This document shows, in pieces, positions 8,153 through 17,771 of a stretch of 64,000 nt of DNA (its first letter is position 1; the number at the start of each line of letters is the position of its first letter). Under the pieces are notes generated by a model that worked only from the letters and a program-made list of their open reading frames with translations, did not search any database and was not told the origin of the DNA. This DNA comes from Vibrio nereis NBRC 15637 (lineage in GTDB: Bacteria; Pseudomonadota; Gammaproteobacteria; Enterobacterales; Vibrionaceae): the NCBI RefSeq assembly GCF_001591105.1, contig NZ_BCUD01000002.1:124001-188000 (forward strand), read 5' to 3'. The position numbers and the translations under genes are program-made.

Positions 8153-9595
8153 TCAGGAGGTGGCGAGTACGCTGTGCACCTCTGACTTAATTGAGTCAGA
8201 CTGCGTGCCGAAAATCGCTTGTAAACTGTCGCCAATCACTAACACATCTCGCGCGCCAAGTGCTTTTAGCTTAGCAACATCAACGTTAGCAATGTCTTTC
8301 ACCGAGACACGCAGACGGGTGATACACGCATCGACTGACTTGATATTGGCTTTACCGCCCAATGCAGCCACTACATCCACCGCAATTTCATCAGGTTGTC
8401 CGGCAATCTTCACTTCTGCAATGTCGGTTTCACGGCCCGGCGTTTTGAGATCCAGCTTCACGATGAGGAAGCGGAACAAGCCGTAGTACAGCATCGCCCA
8501 GATTGGACCAATGATGATGAACAGCCATGCGTTGCTCGACATTGGGTAGTAAAGGAAGAACTGGATCGCGCCGTGAGCAAAGTCGGTACTGTGTTTGATT
8601 TCCAAAAACGCGGTGATCGCAAACGCAATACCGGTGAGGAAAATATGGATCACGTACAGCACTGGCGCGACGAATAGGAAGGTAAATTCGATTGGCTCTG
8701 TGATACCAGTTAACCAAGAGGTAAAAGCAGCGGATAGCATCAAACCGCCGACGATTTTCTTACGCTCTGGAGAGGCGCAGTGGTAGATTGCCAATGCCGC
8801 TGCTGGTAGCGCCCACATGGAGTACATAAAGCCACCAGACAGATAACCCGCGGTTTTATCGCCCGCGAAGAAGCGAGTGAGCTCACCGGTAAACTCTTTA
8901 CCTGTTTCTGGGTCTATGTAACTGCCGACTTCGAAGAAGAACGGCGCATTCCAGATGTGGTGCAAACCAACAGGGAGCAATGAACGTTCGCCCGCGCCGT
9001 AAACCGCCCACGCGAGTACAGGGTTTTGGTACGCTGCCCAATGAGAGAATGCATCAAGAAGTTGTCCGACAGGTGGCCATGCAAACGCGAGAATCGCACC
9101 CACGGCGATCGCCGATAAACCAGTGACAATGGGCACAAATCGCTTACCCGCGAAAAAGCCCAAGTACTCCGGCAGTTTAATGTTGTAGAAGCGGTTGTAC
9201 ATGATTGCCGCGACCGCACCGATAAAGATGCCGCCAAACACCCCGGTTTGCAGCGTCTCAACGCCCATGATGGTGGCGTCAGTTTCTAGGCCGCGCAGGC
9301 CAGTCACGATACCGAGCGATGCGTTCATAATAATTAGGCCAACTAAGCCAGCGAGCGCAGCGGCACCGTCATTGCCTTTTGATAGCCCGAGCGCCACACC
9401 GACCGCAAACATCAACTGCATGTTGCCGAACACGCCTTCACCGGCGGCGAGCATCACTTTGTTGACTGCCTCCGGAATAAACGCAAAACCCGCGTTACCA
9501 ATACCCAGCATCAAGCCGGCCACAGGTAACACCGCCACAGGCAGCATCAATGACCGCCCTATTTTTTGTAGTTGTCCAAATATACTTGCAAACAT
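8153..9595 (-). CDS. ptsG: PTS glucose-family permease, EIIBC component
   Basis: 480 residues, the length of glucose EIICB proteins. It imports glucose (or a related sugar) across the inner membrane while phosphorylating it. The EIIC domain occupies about residues 1-385 with many hydrophobic segments ([20 protein letters not shown] start; [21 protein letters not shown] substrate loop seen as [32 protein letters not shown]). The EIIB domain is C-terminal with the phospho-cysteine C424 in [13 protein letters not shown]. There is no EIIA domain, so it would use Crr. Divergent from a GltR/GtrS-like two-component system 240 bp away, which probably controls it. A second ptsG on chromosome I is usual in Vibrio, so this may be a specialised paralogue; substrate is inferred. 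Confidence 0.87.
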   Translation of the reverse strand: MFASIFGQLQKIGRSLMLPVAVLPVAGLMLGIGNAGFAFIPEAVNKVMLAAGEGVFGNMQLMFAVGVALGLSKGNDGAAALAGLVGLIIMNASLGIVTGLRGLETDATIMGVETLQTGVFGGIFIGAVAAIMYNRFYNIKLPEYLGFFAGKRFVPIVTGLSAIAVGAILAFAWPPVGQLLDAFSHWAAYQNPVLAWAVYGAGERSLLPVGLHHIWNAPFFFEVGSYIDPETGKEFTGELTRFFAGDKTAGYLSGGFMYSMWALPAAALAIYHCASPERKKIVGGLMLSAAFTSWLTGITEPIEFTFLFVAPVLYVIHIFLTGIAFAITAFLEIKHSTDFAHGAIQFFLYYPMSSNAWLFIIIGPIWAMLYYGLFRFLIVKLDLKTPGRETDIAEVKIAGQPDEIAVDVVAALGGKANIKSVDACITRLRVSVKDIANVDVAKLKALGARDVLVIGDSLQAIFGTQSDSIKSEVHSVLATS

Positions 9596-9626
9596 GGTTT
9601 CCTCCTGACGAATGCCAGTGTTGTAG

Positions 9627-9645
9627 GACCTGATTCCGTCAGGTC
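9627..9645. promoter_or_regulatory. Inverted repeat in the ptsG/response-regulator spacer (candidate operator)
   Basis: GACCTGA-N5-TCAGGTC is a perfect 7-bp inverted repeat 32 bp upstream of the ptsG ATG. A further GGTCAGGA lies at about 9662-9669 and TCCTGACG at the ptsG start. The repeated TCAGG core suggests a binding site for the divergently encoded OmpR-type regulator; a 5'-UTR hairpin is the alternative. Confidence 0.4.
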
Positions 9646-9835
9646 ATGTTGTTTCACGTAAGGTCAGGATGATCATAGCGAGCAAGGCAATGCTTAAGGT
9701 TACAAAAGGCAACCAGTTTGTAAGAGGCTACTTACAAATCTTTCGTACTAAGAAGTGAGAATTGCTGTCAGCTCGATTGTAGGTGCGCGCTTAAAAATGC
9801 ATCATATTAACCAACGAGAGGTGGGAGAGAGAAGG

Positions 9836-10543
9836 ATGGAAAACAAGCAGATACTGGTCGTCGATGATAACCTCGACCTTCGTGAAGCGCTGTCGGATTA
9901 TCTTGGTCGAGCCGGGTTTGATGTACTTTGTGCAGAAAACGGTAGCGTGATGTGGCAACTGCTCAACGATCACCATCCTGATTTGATCATCCTCGATATT
10001 ATGATGCCCGGAGAAGACGGCTTTACCCTGTGCCAGAAACTGCGCAAAAACTCCGATGTTCCGATCATCATGCTGACCGCCGTCACCGAAGAAGCCGATC
10101 GAGTCGCAGGGCTAGAAATGGGCGCTGACGACTACATCACCAAATCATTCAGTCCGCGTGAACTGCTCGCGCGCATCAAAACGATTCTGAGACGCAGCCA
10201 AACGACCGCCAATAGCAAACTGACGCGTAAAGTGCGTTTTGACGATTGGTTGTTAGATACCGTAACCCGGCAACTGACCCACGTTGCTAGCCGCGAGGTT
10301 AAGCAACTGAGTGGCGCGGATTTGTCGCTGCTCGGTTTGTTCGTCAACCACGCACAATCAATATTGTCGCGCGATGACATTGCGCGCGAGATCTGGGGAC
10401 GCGATGCCGACCCGTTTGAACGCGGCATCGACGTGCAGATCAGCCGCTTGCGTCATCACCTTGAAGATAAAGACCGCTCGCTGATCCTAACGGTGCGCAA
10501 CAAAGGCTACATGCTGACCACGGACGTGCATTATGAGAATTAA
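9836..10543 (+). CDS. OmpR-family response regulator, GltR-like
   Basis: 235 residues from the ATG at 9836, chosen because GGGAGAGAGAAGG precedes it; the frame opens earlier at a GTG with no such site. Receiver domain at residues 5-120: acidic pair in VVDDN, phospho-acceptor D54 in LIILDIMMPGEDG, conserved Thr (MLTAV) and Lys (TKSFSPREL). The C-terminal winged-helix domain ends in ISRLRHHLEDKDRSLILTVRNKGYML, typical of the OmpR/PhoB class. It overlaps the kinase gene by 11 nt, so the pair is co-translated. The gene order regulator-kinase-sugar-binding protein matches GltR-GtrS-GtsA of Pseudomonas, where it governs glucose transport. The likely target here is the divergent ptsG. Confidence 0.85.
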   Translation: MENKQILVVDDNLDLREALSDYLGRAGFDVLCAENGSVMWQLLNDHHPDLIILDIMMPGEDGFTLCQKLRKNSDVPIIMLTAVTEEADRVAGLEMGADDYITKSFSPRELLARIKTILRRSQTTANSKLTRKVRFDDWLLDTVTRQLTHVASREVKQLSGADLSLLGLFVNHAQSILSRDDIAREIWGRDADPFERGIDVQISRLRHHLEDKDRSLILTVRNKGYMLTTDVHYEN

Positions 10544-11963
10544 ACGCTGGACGGGATCACTGGTCGTTCGCACCAGTGTGTTCCTGTTGCTGGTGATCAT
10601 TCTGGCGCAGGTATTATCCGGGATTATCTGGTATCAACACGCCAGCGAACGCGATAAAGAGGGCCTGACCACCACAGTCAAAAGCTTAGCACTGAGCGCT
10701 TCTTCCACCATCGCTTTCTTTCAAACCCTCCCTCCTGAATATCGCCACTTAGTGCTCAATCAACTGCGCAACATGGGTGGCACGCGCTTTTTCGTCTCAC
10801 TCAACAATCACCAGATTGAGGTCGACCCGCTGCCGGAGAGCGAACGCAAAACGTTGGTCATCAACCAAGTTCGCGAGGTATTAGAAAGCGAGCTGAGCGG
10901 CATTCCTAATATCGAGGTGGAGTTCACCCAGCGCGACAAACTCAAAGTGTTCAACAACGAGCTACCTATCGATGAACTGCCACTATTGTGGGCGCATTAT
11001 TCGCTTTCGTTTGGTGACCTCAATCCACCCATTCTGGTGATGCAGGTCGAAGTCGCGCAGAACGAATGGTTTTATCTCGCGGCGGTGCTACCCGCGCCTT
11101 ACATCAACCTAGAGACTAACTATTTTGAGCTGCGCCAATGGCTGACGCTATTGCTGTCCGCGCTAATGCTGTTGCTGTGTACCTGGTTTATCGTTCGCAA
11201 AGAAATTCAACCGATTCGCGAGCTGGCAAAAGCCGCGACCCTGATGTCGAGTCGATTAGACGTGCCCGAAGTCTCTGAGCGAGGCAGTAACGAACTGAAA
11301 GCGGCGGTACGTGCGTTTAACAAAATGAATCGACGCATCGACAGCCACATTAAAGACCGCGAAATGCTGTTCAGCGCCATCTCCCACGATCTGAAAACGC
11401 CGATAGCCTGCCTAAAACTGCGGGCGGAAATGCTGGATGACGACGCCGACCGAGAACGCTTTATCCGCCTGAGTAACGACCTAGATTTGATGGTCAAAGG
11501 AGCATTGCAATGCATTAAAGAGACAGATATCCACGAGGAAATCGAGCCGATCAATTTCACCCAACTGATTCAGCACATTTCCGCCAATATCGCCGATGCG
11601 CCGGACACAATTCGCATCCACGGTGAAATCCGCACCCACTTTGCTGGTAAACCGTTAGCGATTAAACGCTGCATTCAGAATCTGGTCGATAACGCGCTCA
11701 AATACGGCCATCAAGCGGACATTACGCTGAGTGAAAGCCCAGAGTCGATCCAGATTGAAATTGAAGATCACGGTGACGGTGTTGACGATTTATTACTTGA
11801 AAAGCTCTGCCAGCCATATTTTCGCGCTAGCAACGATAAAGAAGGCAGTGGGCTGGGGTTAACCATTTCACAGAGTATTGCAAAGGCTCATGGCGGCAAC
11901 TTGTTGCTGAGCCATTCTCAGTTTGGCGGCCTCTGCGCCACACTGACTTTCCCGAGAGACTGA
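10533..11963 (+). CDS. Sensor histidine kinase, GtrS-like
   Basis: 476 residues. Topology: TM1 at about residues 12-30, a periplasmic domain of about 165 residues, TM2 near 210-228 (LTLLLSALMLLLCTWFIV), HAMP linker (RKEIQPIRELAKAATLM), dimerisation/H-box FSAISHDLKTPIACLKLR with phospho-His H285, then the ATPase domain with an N-box (QNLVDNALKYG), G1 (EDHGDGV) and G2 (GSGLGLTISQS). All catalytic boxes are intact. It sits between an OmpR-type regulator and a periplasmic sugar-binding protein, and the folded periplasmic domain could contact that protein. Name by analogy with Pseudomonas GtrS; ligand is inferred to be glucose or a derivative. Confidence 0.85.
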   Translation: MRIKRWTGSLVVRTSVFLLLVIILAQVLSGIIWYQHASERDKEGLTTTVKSLALSASSTIAFFQTLPPEYRHLVLNQLRNMGGTRFFVSLNNHQIEVDPLPESERKTLVINQVREVLESELSGIPNIEVEFTQRDKLKVFNNELPIDELPLLWAHYSLSFGDLNPPILVMQVEVAQNEWFYLAAVLPAPYINLETNYFELRQWLTLLLSALMLLLCTWFIVRKEIQPIRELAKAATLMSSRLDVPEVSERGSNELKAAVRAFNKMNRRIDSHIKDREMLFSAISHDLKTPIACLKLRAEMLDDDADRERFIRLSNDLDLMVKGALQCIKETDIHEEIEPINFTQLIQHISANIADAPDTIRIHGEIRTHFAGKPLAIKRCIQNLVDNALKYGHQADITLSESPESIQIEIEDHGDGVDDLLLEKLCQPYFRASNDKEGSGLGLTISQSIAKAHGGNLLLSHSQFGGLCATLTFPRD

Positions 11964-11965
11964 CT

Positions 11966-13210
11966 ATGAACAAACTGGCATTCTTGTTCCCACTGTTGCT
12001 CGCCCCTTGCGTCGCTCACGCTGAATCGCCACAAGGGGTAGAGTTTTTACATTGGTGGACTTCTGACGGCGAGCAGCAAGCGCTGCAAACACTTAAAGCT
12101 CAGCTAAAACGGCACGATATTGAACTGCTACAAAGCCCGGTGTTAGGCGGTGGTGGTGACAGCGCGATGACGGTACTGCAAGCTCGCGCGCTGGCGGGCA
12201 ATCCACCGAGCTTCGCGCAAATCGAAGGGCCAAGTATTAAAGCGTGGGATGCCATCGGTATTTTGCACAACGTCAACGCGGTAGCGGATGAGCAGCGCTG
12301 GGACGAGGTGCTCTACCCGCTGTCTATCGAAATCAATAAAACACAAAACGGCTATATCGCCCTGCCACTTACGCTGCACCGTTTGAACTGGTTATGGGTC
12401 AACCACAAGCTGCTTAAACAACTGAATCTGTCCGCGCCGAAAAACTGGCAAGAGATGTTCGCTGCCATGGAGCTTGCTCAGCAAAACGGTATCGTACCGA
12501 TCGCGGTCGGTGAGCAGCCGTGGCAAGTCGCCCAACTTTTCGAGAACTTAGTGATCTCCACTGGCGGCGTTGAGTTCTACACCAATGCAATGGTTAAGCT
12601 TGAGCGAGACAGCATCGACAGCGATACACTGCGCCAAGCGTTGAAGCAATTTCGCCGCCTGAGTTTGTTGATCGACAACCAATTACCCGACAGTAAGTGG
12701 GATACGGCGACCCAAGCACTAGCCGACGGTCAGGCGCTGTTTCAAATCGGCGGTGATTGGATTTTGGGTGAGCTGCTCGCCAATCAAGTCTCAGTTCCGC
12801 AAGAGGTCGGCTGTTACCCAACGCCTGACAGCGATGGTGTATTCCTCTACAACATGGACAGTTTGGTGTTTATGTCGAGCAAGTCGTTTTCTTCCGAGGC
12901 GGCTCTGCAAACCGCAAGCGCGTTGGCAGACGTCGAGTTTCAAGCTAAGTTCAATAAGGTAAAAGGCTCGATTCCGGTACGCACCGATATCGACATCAGC
13001 GATTTTAATCCGTGTCAGGTCCAGTCATATCAAGACTTTCACTACGGCGTTAAACATAACCTTGCTGTGCCGAGTATGATTGATTCGATGGCGGTCAATC
13101 CGGTTGCTCAGCAAGCGATAAACTCGGAAATATTCCGTTTTTACCGCAATCCGAATATGAAGCCTGACGAGCTGATTAAACGTATTATCGCGATCGCAAA
13201 AAGCAACTGA
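11966..13210 (+). CDS. Periplasmic sugar-binding protein (family 1), GtsA-like, without ABC permease genes
   Basis: 414 residues with a signal peptide (MNKLAFLFPLLLAPCVAHA). The mature start GVEFLHWWTSDGEQQALQTL and the segments GGGGDSAMTVLQARALAGNPP, PLTLHRLNWLWVNHKLLK, QPWQVAQLFE and GDWILGEL follow the Pseudomonas glucose/mannose-binding protein GtsA closely, as I recall it. It begins 3 nt after the kinase stop, so the three genes form one operon. No permease or ATPase gene follows: the next genes are a small membrane protein and a convergent YaiI gene. That suggests the protein delivers ligand to the kinase rather than to a transporter, or works with permeases encoded elsewhere. Confidence 0.85.
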   Translation: MNKLAFLFPLLLAPCVAHAESPQGVEFLHWWTSDGEQQALQTLKAQLKRHDIELLQSPVLGGGGDSAMTVLQARALAGNPPSFAQIEGPSIKAWDAIGILHNVNAVADEQRWDEVLYPLSIEINKTQNGYIALPLTLHRLNWLWVNHKLLKQLNLSAPKNWQEMFAAMELAQQNGIVPIAVGEQPWQVAQLFENLVISTGGVEFYTNAMVKLERDSIDSDTLRQALKQFRRLSLLIDNQLPDSKWDTATQALADGQALFQIGGDWILGELLANQVSVPQEVGCYPTPDSDGVFLYNMDSLVFMSSKSFSSEAALQTASALADVEFQAKFNKVKGSIPVRTDIDISDFNPCQVQSYQDFHYGVKHNLAVPSMIDSMAVNPVAQQAINSEIFRFYRNPNMKPDELIKRIIAIAKSN

Positions 13211-13303
13211 TCGAACAAGGTGATTCTCAAGTGTGAGTGAGTCACCACTTTGCGTGAACGGTTTGATGTAGTTTGACTTCAAAGAACGTGTTTTGGACCT
13301 TTG

Positions 13304-13513
13304 ATGCAACAATACGAAAAGCAAAAAACCAACACCAAACAAGAAGATGCCATGCTGGTCGGTTCGGATTCTTGGATGGAAGTGCGTTTCGCGCAAGAGG
13401 CCGCGAAATCATGGAAAAGGATCGCGATACTGGCTGTCGTCGCGATCCTGTGTTTATTTGCGCCCGCGCTGGGGCTGATTATTGGCTGGGTTCAGTCATT
13501 ACTGGGCTACTGA
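13304..13513 (+). CDS. Small single-pass membrane protein, unknown function
   Basis: 69 residues from the ATG at 13304; an internal ATG at 13352 ([12 protein letters not shown]) is also possible, and neither has a strong ribosome site. The N-terminal half is charged and polar; residues about 40-66 form one hydrophobic helix ([20 protein letters not shown]). I do not recognise the family. It lies 94 bp after the sugar-binding protein gene, on the same strand, and its stop overlaps that of the convergent YaiI gene by 7 bp. Confidence 0.6.
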   Translation: MQQYEKQKTNTKQEDAMLVGSDSWMEVRFAQEAAKSWKRIAILAVVAILCLFAPALGLIIGWVQSLLGY

Positions 13514-13962
13514 GCGCGTTTCCACTGTACTAACCACTTATCTAGATTATTAGCAAATTGCTGCCTGTCGGCTTGATTTAATGGCGCTGGGCCACCAGTT
13601 TGAATACCACTGCTACGCATGGTTTCCATAAAATCACGGATGTTCAAACGCGATTTTATATTCTCTTTAGTGAAGAGTTCACCGCGTGAGCTAAGGGCAT
13701 GCGCGCCTTTGGTGATCACTTCGTCCGCCAGTGGAATATCACTGGTGATGACCATATCGCCAGCCTCACAACGCTTAACGATTTCATTGTCTGCCACGTC
13801 AAAGCCTTGTTGCACTTGCAGCATGGTCACTTTAGGTGATGCCGGAGTTCGAATAAACTGATTCGCCACTAAGGTCACTTCTACGCCAGTACGCTCCGAA
13901 GCACGAAACAACACCTCTCGAATTACGACGGGACACGCGTCAGCATCAACCCAAATTTTCAT
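13507..13962 (-). CDS. YaiI/YqxD family protein (DUF188)
   Basis: 151 residues. The family starts with [20 protein letters not shown], seen here exactly in style, and has [27 protein letters not shown] and the late motif [22 protein letters not shown]. These proteins have a PIN-like nuclease fold (NYN/YaiI) with conserved aspartates; the cellular role is not established. The ATG follows a weak ribosome site. It is the last gene of a leftward pair with the YbjQ-family gene 32 bp upstream. Confidence 0.9.
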   Translation of the reverse strand: MKIWVDADACPVVIREVLFRASERTGVEVTLVANQFIRTPASPKVTMLQVQQGFDVADNEIVKRCEAGDMVITSDIPLADEVITKGAHALSSRGELFTKENIKSRLNIRDFMETMRSSGIQTGGPAPLNQADRQQFANNLDKWLVQWKRAQ

Positions 13963-13994
13963 TCACTCATTCCTTCATTCTGGTAGTGCGCGTA

Positions 13995-14318
13995 TTAGAC
14001 CTTAAATTTCACCGCAGTACCACTGACACTCACCATCATCATACTGCCGCCGCTACCAATCACTTCATAATCGATATCGATGCCGACAATGCCGTCTGCG
14101 CCAAGAGCACGCGCTTGTTCTTCCATTTCTGAAAAAGCGATTTGTCTCGCGTTACCCATTTCTCGCTCGTATGCGCCAGAACGTCCACCAACCACATCGC
14201 GGATAGCACCGAACATATCTTTGAAAATGTTGGCACCGAGTATCGCTTCGCCAACCACAACACCCAGATAGTCTTGAACAGGTTTGCCTTCTACGACTGA
14301 CGTTGTTGTTTTGATCAT
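13995..14318 (-). CDS. YbjQ family protein (DUF74, putative heavy-metal binding)
   Basis: 107 residues, the normal family length. Characteristic segments are [53 protein letters not shown] and the C-terminal GTAVKF. Structures of the family show a pentameric dodecin-like or YbjQ fold; metal binding is proposed but not proven. The ATG is preceded by AAGGAGATAAACC, a strong ribosome site. Probably co-transcribed with the following YaiI gene. Confidence 0.9.
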   Translation of the reverse strand: MIKTTTSVVEGKPVQDYLGVVVGEAILGANIFKDMFGAIRDVVGGRSGAYEREMGNARQIAFSEMEEQARALGADGIVGIDIDYEVIGSGGSMMMVSVSGTAVKFKV

Positions 14319-14645
14319 GGTTTATCTCCTTATGATTTGAATCTTCGTTTCTGTCTGGAATTTAAGCAGAATAATCGAAAAAGGAGTAACACGCCCTCCC
14401 AACAATGAGACTCAACAAACACAATCCTTGTAGCACGGTGAATGGCTAAAAACGGTTAGGAATGAACAGTCTGTGACTATATATGCACTTTAGAGTATAA
14501 GCTCATCCGAGTATGCATGTGATCTCTCACGTAATGGGAAATTTAGAATGTTTAATAAGGCAAGGATTCGGTGTTAAAAACAAATCGAAACGGAAAAAAC
14601 CATTCACCATACTGGTTTAATAAATGTTAAATAACAGGATTTTAT

Positions 14646-14661
14646 AGTGACAAAACTCACA
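14646..14661 (+). promoter_or_regulatory. CRP-binding site upstream of the DAACS symporter
   Basis: AGTGA-CAAAAC-TCACA matches the TGTGA-N6-TCACA consensus at 9 of 10 core positions. It is 108 bp upstream of the symporter ATG, in a 450-bp spacer (14319-14768) that holds no gene. Confidence 0.6.
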
Positions 14662-14768
14662 TCTACACACCTAAACATCTTATTTGCTTTTTTATTATTA
14701 AAAACGCCTGCTACCCTCCTTCCCCCCTTGAAGTGAACTCAAGGTGCATAACTATAAGGAGTGTTCTA

Positions 14769-16073
14769 ATGAATACCAAGAAACCGATGTCGCTAACCAG
14801 TCGCGTAATTCTGGGCATGGTAGCGGGTATCTTGACGGGGTTTGCAATTCGCACCCTCTTTGCCGACAACGGATTTGTCGACACATACATTGTTAATGGA
14901 CTATTTGAAGTTGGTGGGCAAATCTTTGTTGCCAGCTTAAAAATGCTCGTCGTCCCTCTCGTATTTGTTTCCCTTGTTTGTGGTACAAGCTCGCTAAAAG
15001 ACTTGTCTACCCTAGGGCGCATGGGAGGTAAAACACTGGCGTTTTACATCACCACGACTGCGGTTGCAATCACGCTAGCACTGACGATGGGACACCTTTT
15101 CCAGCCAGGTGCAGGAGCCGATCTCACGGCTGCGAGCTCATTTAAATCAGCAGAAGCACCGTCACTTGGTCAGGTGATCATCAATATGTTCCCAACCAAC
15201 CCGATCAGCGCGATGGCCGAAGGCAAAACCCTTCAGGTGATTGTGTTTGCCGTGTTGTTCGGCATTGCGATCAGTGCTGCGGGTAAACCGGGTGAGCGTA
15301 TTGCTTCTTTCTTCTCTGATCTTAACGAAGTGATCATGAAGTTGGTGGCTATTTTGATGAATCTAGCACCTTATGGTGTGTTCTTCTTGATGGCGAAGCT
15401 GTTTACGGGACTGGGTTTAAGCGCAATCATTAACCTGGCAGAGTACTTCCTTGTTCTCGCCGGTACCTTGCTTATCCACGGCCTTGTCACCTACAGTGTG
15501 ATGCTTAAAGGGCTGACTGGCCTTAGCCCAATCACCTTCCTGAAGAAAATGGAAGACGCTGTGATGTTTGCTTTCTCTACCGCTTCTTCCAACGCAACCA
15601 TCCCTGTAACGATGGAAACCGTGAAGAACCGCATGGGTGTAGAAAACCGCGTGTCTTCGTTTACCGTGCCGCTGGGTGCAACTGTAAACATGGACGGCAC
15701 CGCAATCATGCAGGGTGTGGCAACGGCGTTTATCGCGCAGGCGTTCAACATTGACCTGACCATGGGTGATTACCTAATGGTGATCATGACGGCGACACTA
15801 GCGTCAATCGGTACCGCGGGCGTTCCGGGTGTTGGTCTAGTAATGCTGGCGATGGTACTCAACCAAGTAGGTCTGCCGCTTGAAGGTATTGCTCTGATCA
15901 TGGGTGTTGACCGTCTGCTTGATATGATTCGTACGGCAGTGAACATCACAGGTGACAGCGCAGTCACGGTGATTGTGGCGAAATCTGAAGGCGCGCTTAA
16001 CGAAGAGCGTTTCAATGATCCGCAAGCTGGCGAGCAAGAGGAAGAAGTGCATTTAAGCCAAGCGAAAGCTTAA
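14769..16073 (+). CDS. Dicarboxylate/amino acid:cation symporter (DAACS family)
   Basis: 434 residues from the ATG at 14769, chosen because ATAAGGAGTGTTCTA precedes it. An inner-membrane sodium- or proton-coupled carrier for glutamate/aspartate or C4-dicarboxylates. Family hallmarks are the serine-rich hairpin FSTASSNATIPVTMETV, the NMDGTAIMQG substrate motif in TM7, and GTAGVPGVGLVMLAMVL plus GVDRLLDMIRTAVNITGD in the last helices. The C-terminal tail is acidic and soluble (EEEVHLSQAKA). A CRP site upstream suggests catabolite control. Substrate cannot be fixed from sequence alone. Confidence 0.9.
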   Translation: MNTKKPMSLTSRVILGMVAGILTGFAIRTLFADNGFVDTYIVNGLFEVGGQIFVASLKMLVVPLVFVSLVCGTSSLKDLSTLGRMGGKTLAFYITTTAVAITLALTMGHLFQPGAGADLTAASSFKSAEAPSLGQVIINMFPTNPISAMAEGKTLQVIVFAVLFGIAISAAGKPGERIASFFSDLNEVIMKLVAILMNLAPYGVFFLMAKLFTGLGLSAIINLAEYFLVLAGTLLIHGLVTYSVMLKGLTGLSPITFLKKMEDAVMFAFSTASSNATIPVTMETVKNRMGVENRVSSFTVPLGATVNMDGTAIMQGVATAFIAQAFNIDLTMGDYLMVIMTATLASIGTAGVPGVGLVMLAMVLNQVGLPLEGIALIMGVDRLLDMIRTAVNITGDSAVTVIVAKSEGALNEERFNDPQAGEQEEEVHLSQAKA

Positions 16074-16092
16074 GCGCCCATTCAATTCTGTT

Positions 16093-16124
16093 AAAGCCCT
16101 CGACTCATATCGAGGGCTTTTTAT
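16093..16124 (+). terminator. Intrinsic terminator of the DAACS symporter gene
   Basis: AAAGCCCTCGA-N6-TCGAGGGCTTT stem with a T-run, 20 bp after the stop. Confidence 0.88.
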
Positions 16125-16274
16125 TTAAGCGCCAATAATCTTTTGACCAATTTCCTCTTAATATCAATACCGTATCGACGCGCCACGATTTTTTGACGAA
16201 ATTTAGCGTGCAGATTTTGCTATCTCACCCACAATTAACAATAAAGTTAATAGCACTTTTGGGGGAGATTTATT

Positions 16275-17591
16275 ATGCAGAACAGGCTTTGGTTAAAAAC
16301 GTTGATCACATTCGTTACCAGCGTCACCTTATCGTTTACAGCACTTGCTGCTTCACCATTTGATATACCACCCGGGCTTGTCATCGCCCAAGAAGTTCAA
16401 GAAAAATATGGTGATAGCCTAATGCAATCTGAAGGGGTTGTAGGACACGGGTTATCATTCGATCAAAATGGAAAAGGCGTCATCGTGGTATTCACTGAAA
16501 CGCCAATGGCCAAAAATATTCCTAAAGTACTAGAGCAAGTACCCGTAAAACCAGTCTTTACAGGTCGTTTCTATTCTTTAGCTAAACCTTTGTGCGGGGG
16601 ACCACCGTCTGAACGACCACCTGAATGCTCGGGTGACGAAGAAAACACAGAAACCGTCATTGATCCTAAAGCCAGGTTTATGCGCCCGGTACCCATTGGT
16701 GTTTCCAGTGGCCACCCCGACATTACCGCAGGCACAATTGGCGCACGAGTAACGGACGGCGATAACGTGTATGCATTGAGTAATAATCACGTATTTGCTA
16801 ACTCAAACGACTCGGTAATCGGCGATCCTATCTTGCAACCTGGTCCTTTAGATGGTGGATCTGAACCTAATGACACCTTTGCACACCTAACTAAGTTTGC
16901 CGAGATAGTTTTTGGCGGTACAGCAAACCAAATGGATGCGGCACTTTCACTAACAACTGAAAATGACCTCACCACTTCCACACCAGAAGGAGGCTATGGA
17001 ACACCTAATAGTGTCACCGTTTCCCCTTTCGTGACTCAAGAGGTGAAAAAATATGGCCGTACCACTGGGTTTACCCAAGGCGTGGTAGATTCGGTCAATG
17101 CCACCATCAGTGTCTGTTATGAAGGCGTGCTCATTTGTACTAAATCGGCCACATTCGTGGACCAATTTGTGATAACTCCGGGAACGTTTAGTGCGGGTGG
17201 AGACTCTGGCTCTTTGATCGTCGCTATGGATAATTCTCCGGTGGGATTGCTCTTTGCCGGCTCTTCGTCCTACACCATAGCCACACCAATTGACACCGTG
17301 CTGAAGTACTTTGGCGTGAGCATCGACTCAGACACATCAACACCTCCACCTTCTAGCACTATTGAACTTAGTGCTTATGGTTACAAAGAGAAGGGGCTAC
17401 AAAAAGCATTACTAGAATGGAAAGGTTCTACCGGCACCGTGGACGTGTACCGTGATTCAGAAATCCTGCAATCGGTAGAAAGCACAAGATACTTAGACGA
17501 CATCAATCAAAAAGGCGGCGCGTCATACATTTATTGGGTTTGCAATCAAGATGGAGATACCTGCTCAAACCGTGTAAACGTCAATTTTTAA
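16275..17591 (+). CDS. Secreted trypsin-like serine protease with C-terminal Fn3-like domain
   Basis: 438 residues. The signal peptide ends near residue 26 (VTLSFTALAA, cut before SPFD). A chymotrypsin-fold triad can be placed: His172 in ALSNNHVFANS, Asp221 in NQMDAALSLT, and Ser311 in FSAGGDSGSLIVA, with the glycine-rich oxyanion segment before Ser. Two cysteines (281, 288) may form a disulfide. A proline-rich linker (TPPPSS, near 356-361) leads to an 80-residue domain reading like a fibronectin III or bacterial Ig module. The start follows TTTGGGGGAGATTTATT. Exported proteases of this type are often periplasmic or type II secreted; the substrate is unknown. It is transcribed alone between the symporter and nhaD. 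Confidence 0.7.
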   Translation: MQNRLWLKTLITFVTSVTLSFTALAASPFDIPPGLVIAQEVQEKYGDSLMQSEGVVGHGLSFDQNGKGVIVVFTETPMAKNIPKVLEQVPVKPVFTGRFYSLAKPLCGGPPSERPPECSGDEENTETVIDPKARFMRPVPIGVSSGHPDITAGTIGARVTDGDNVYALSNNHVFANSNDSVIGDPILQPGPLDGGSEPNDTFAHLTKFAEIVFGGTANQMDAALSLTTENDLTTSTPEGGYGTPNSVTVSPFVTQEVKKYGRTTGFTQGVVDSVNATISVCYEGVLICTKSATFVDQFVITPGTFSAGGDSGSLIVAMDNSPVGLLFAGSSSYTIATPIDTVLKYFGVSIDSDTSTPPPSSTIELSAYGYKEKGLQKALLEWKGSTGTVDVYRDSEILQSVESTRYLDDINQKGGASYIYWVCNQDGDTCSNRVNVNF

Positions 17592-17771
17592 TTCAACTTT
17601 TGATTTTAATAGCCCAGTTATTCGACTGGGCTTACAACCACCACAATTTATAACAAACAACAATAAAATGGCTACATTTCAATCATATCCAATCTACCTC
17701 ACACATCCCTTGCTTAATCCTGACTAGAATGAATTCATCATAACAAGAACCTTCTTTTAAGGAGTGTAAGT

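Noticed and set aside
14518..14533. TGTGATCTCTCACG as a CRP site
   Set aside because: The half-sites are four, not six, bases apart.
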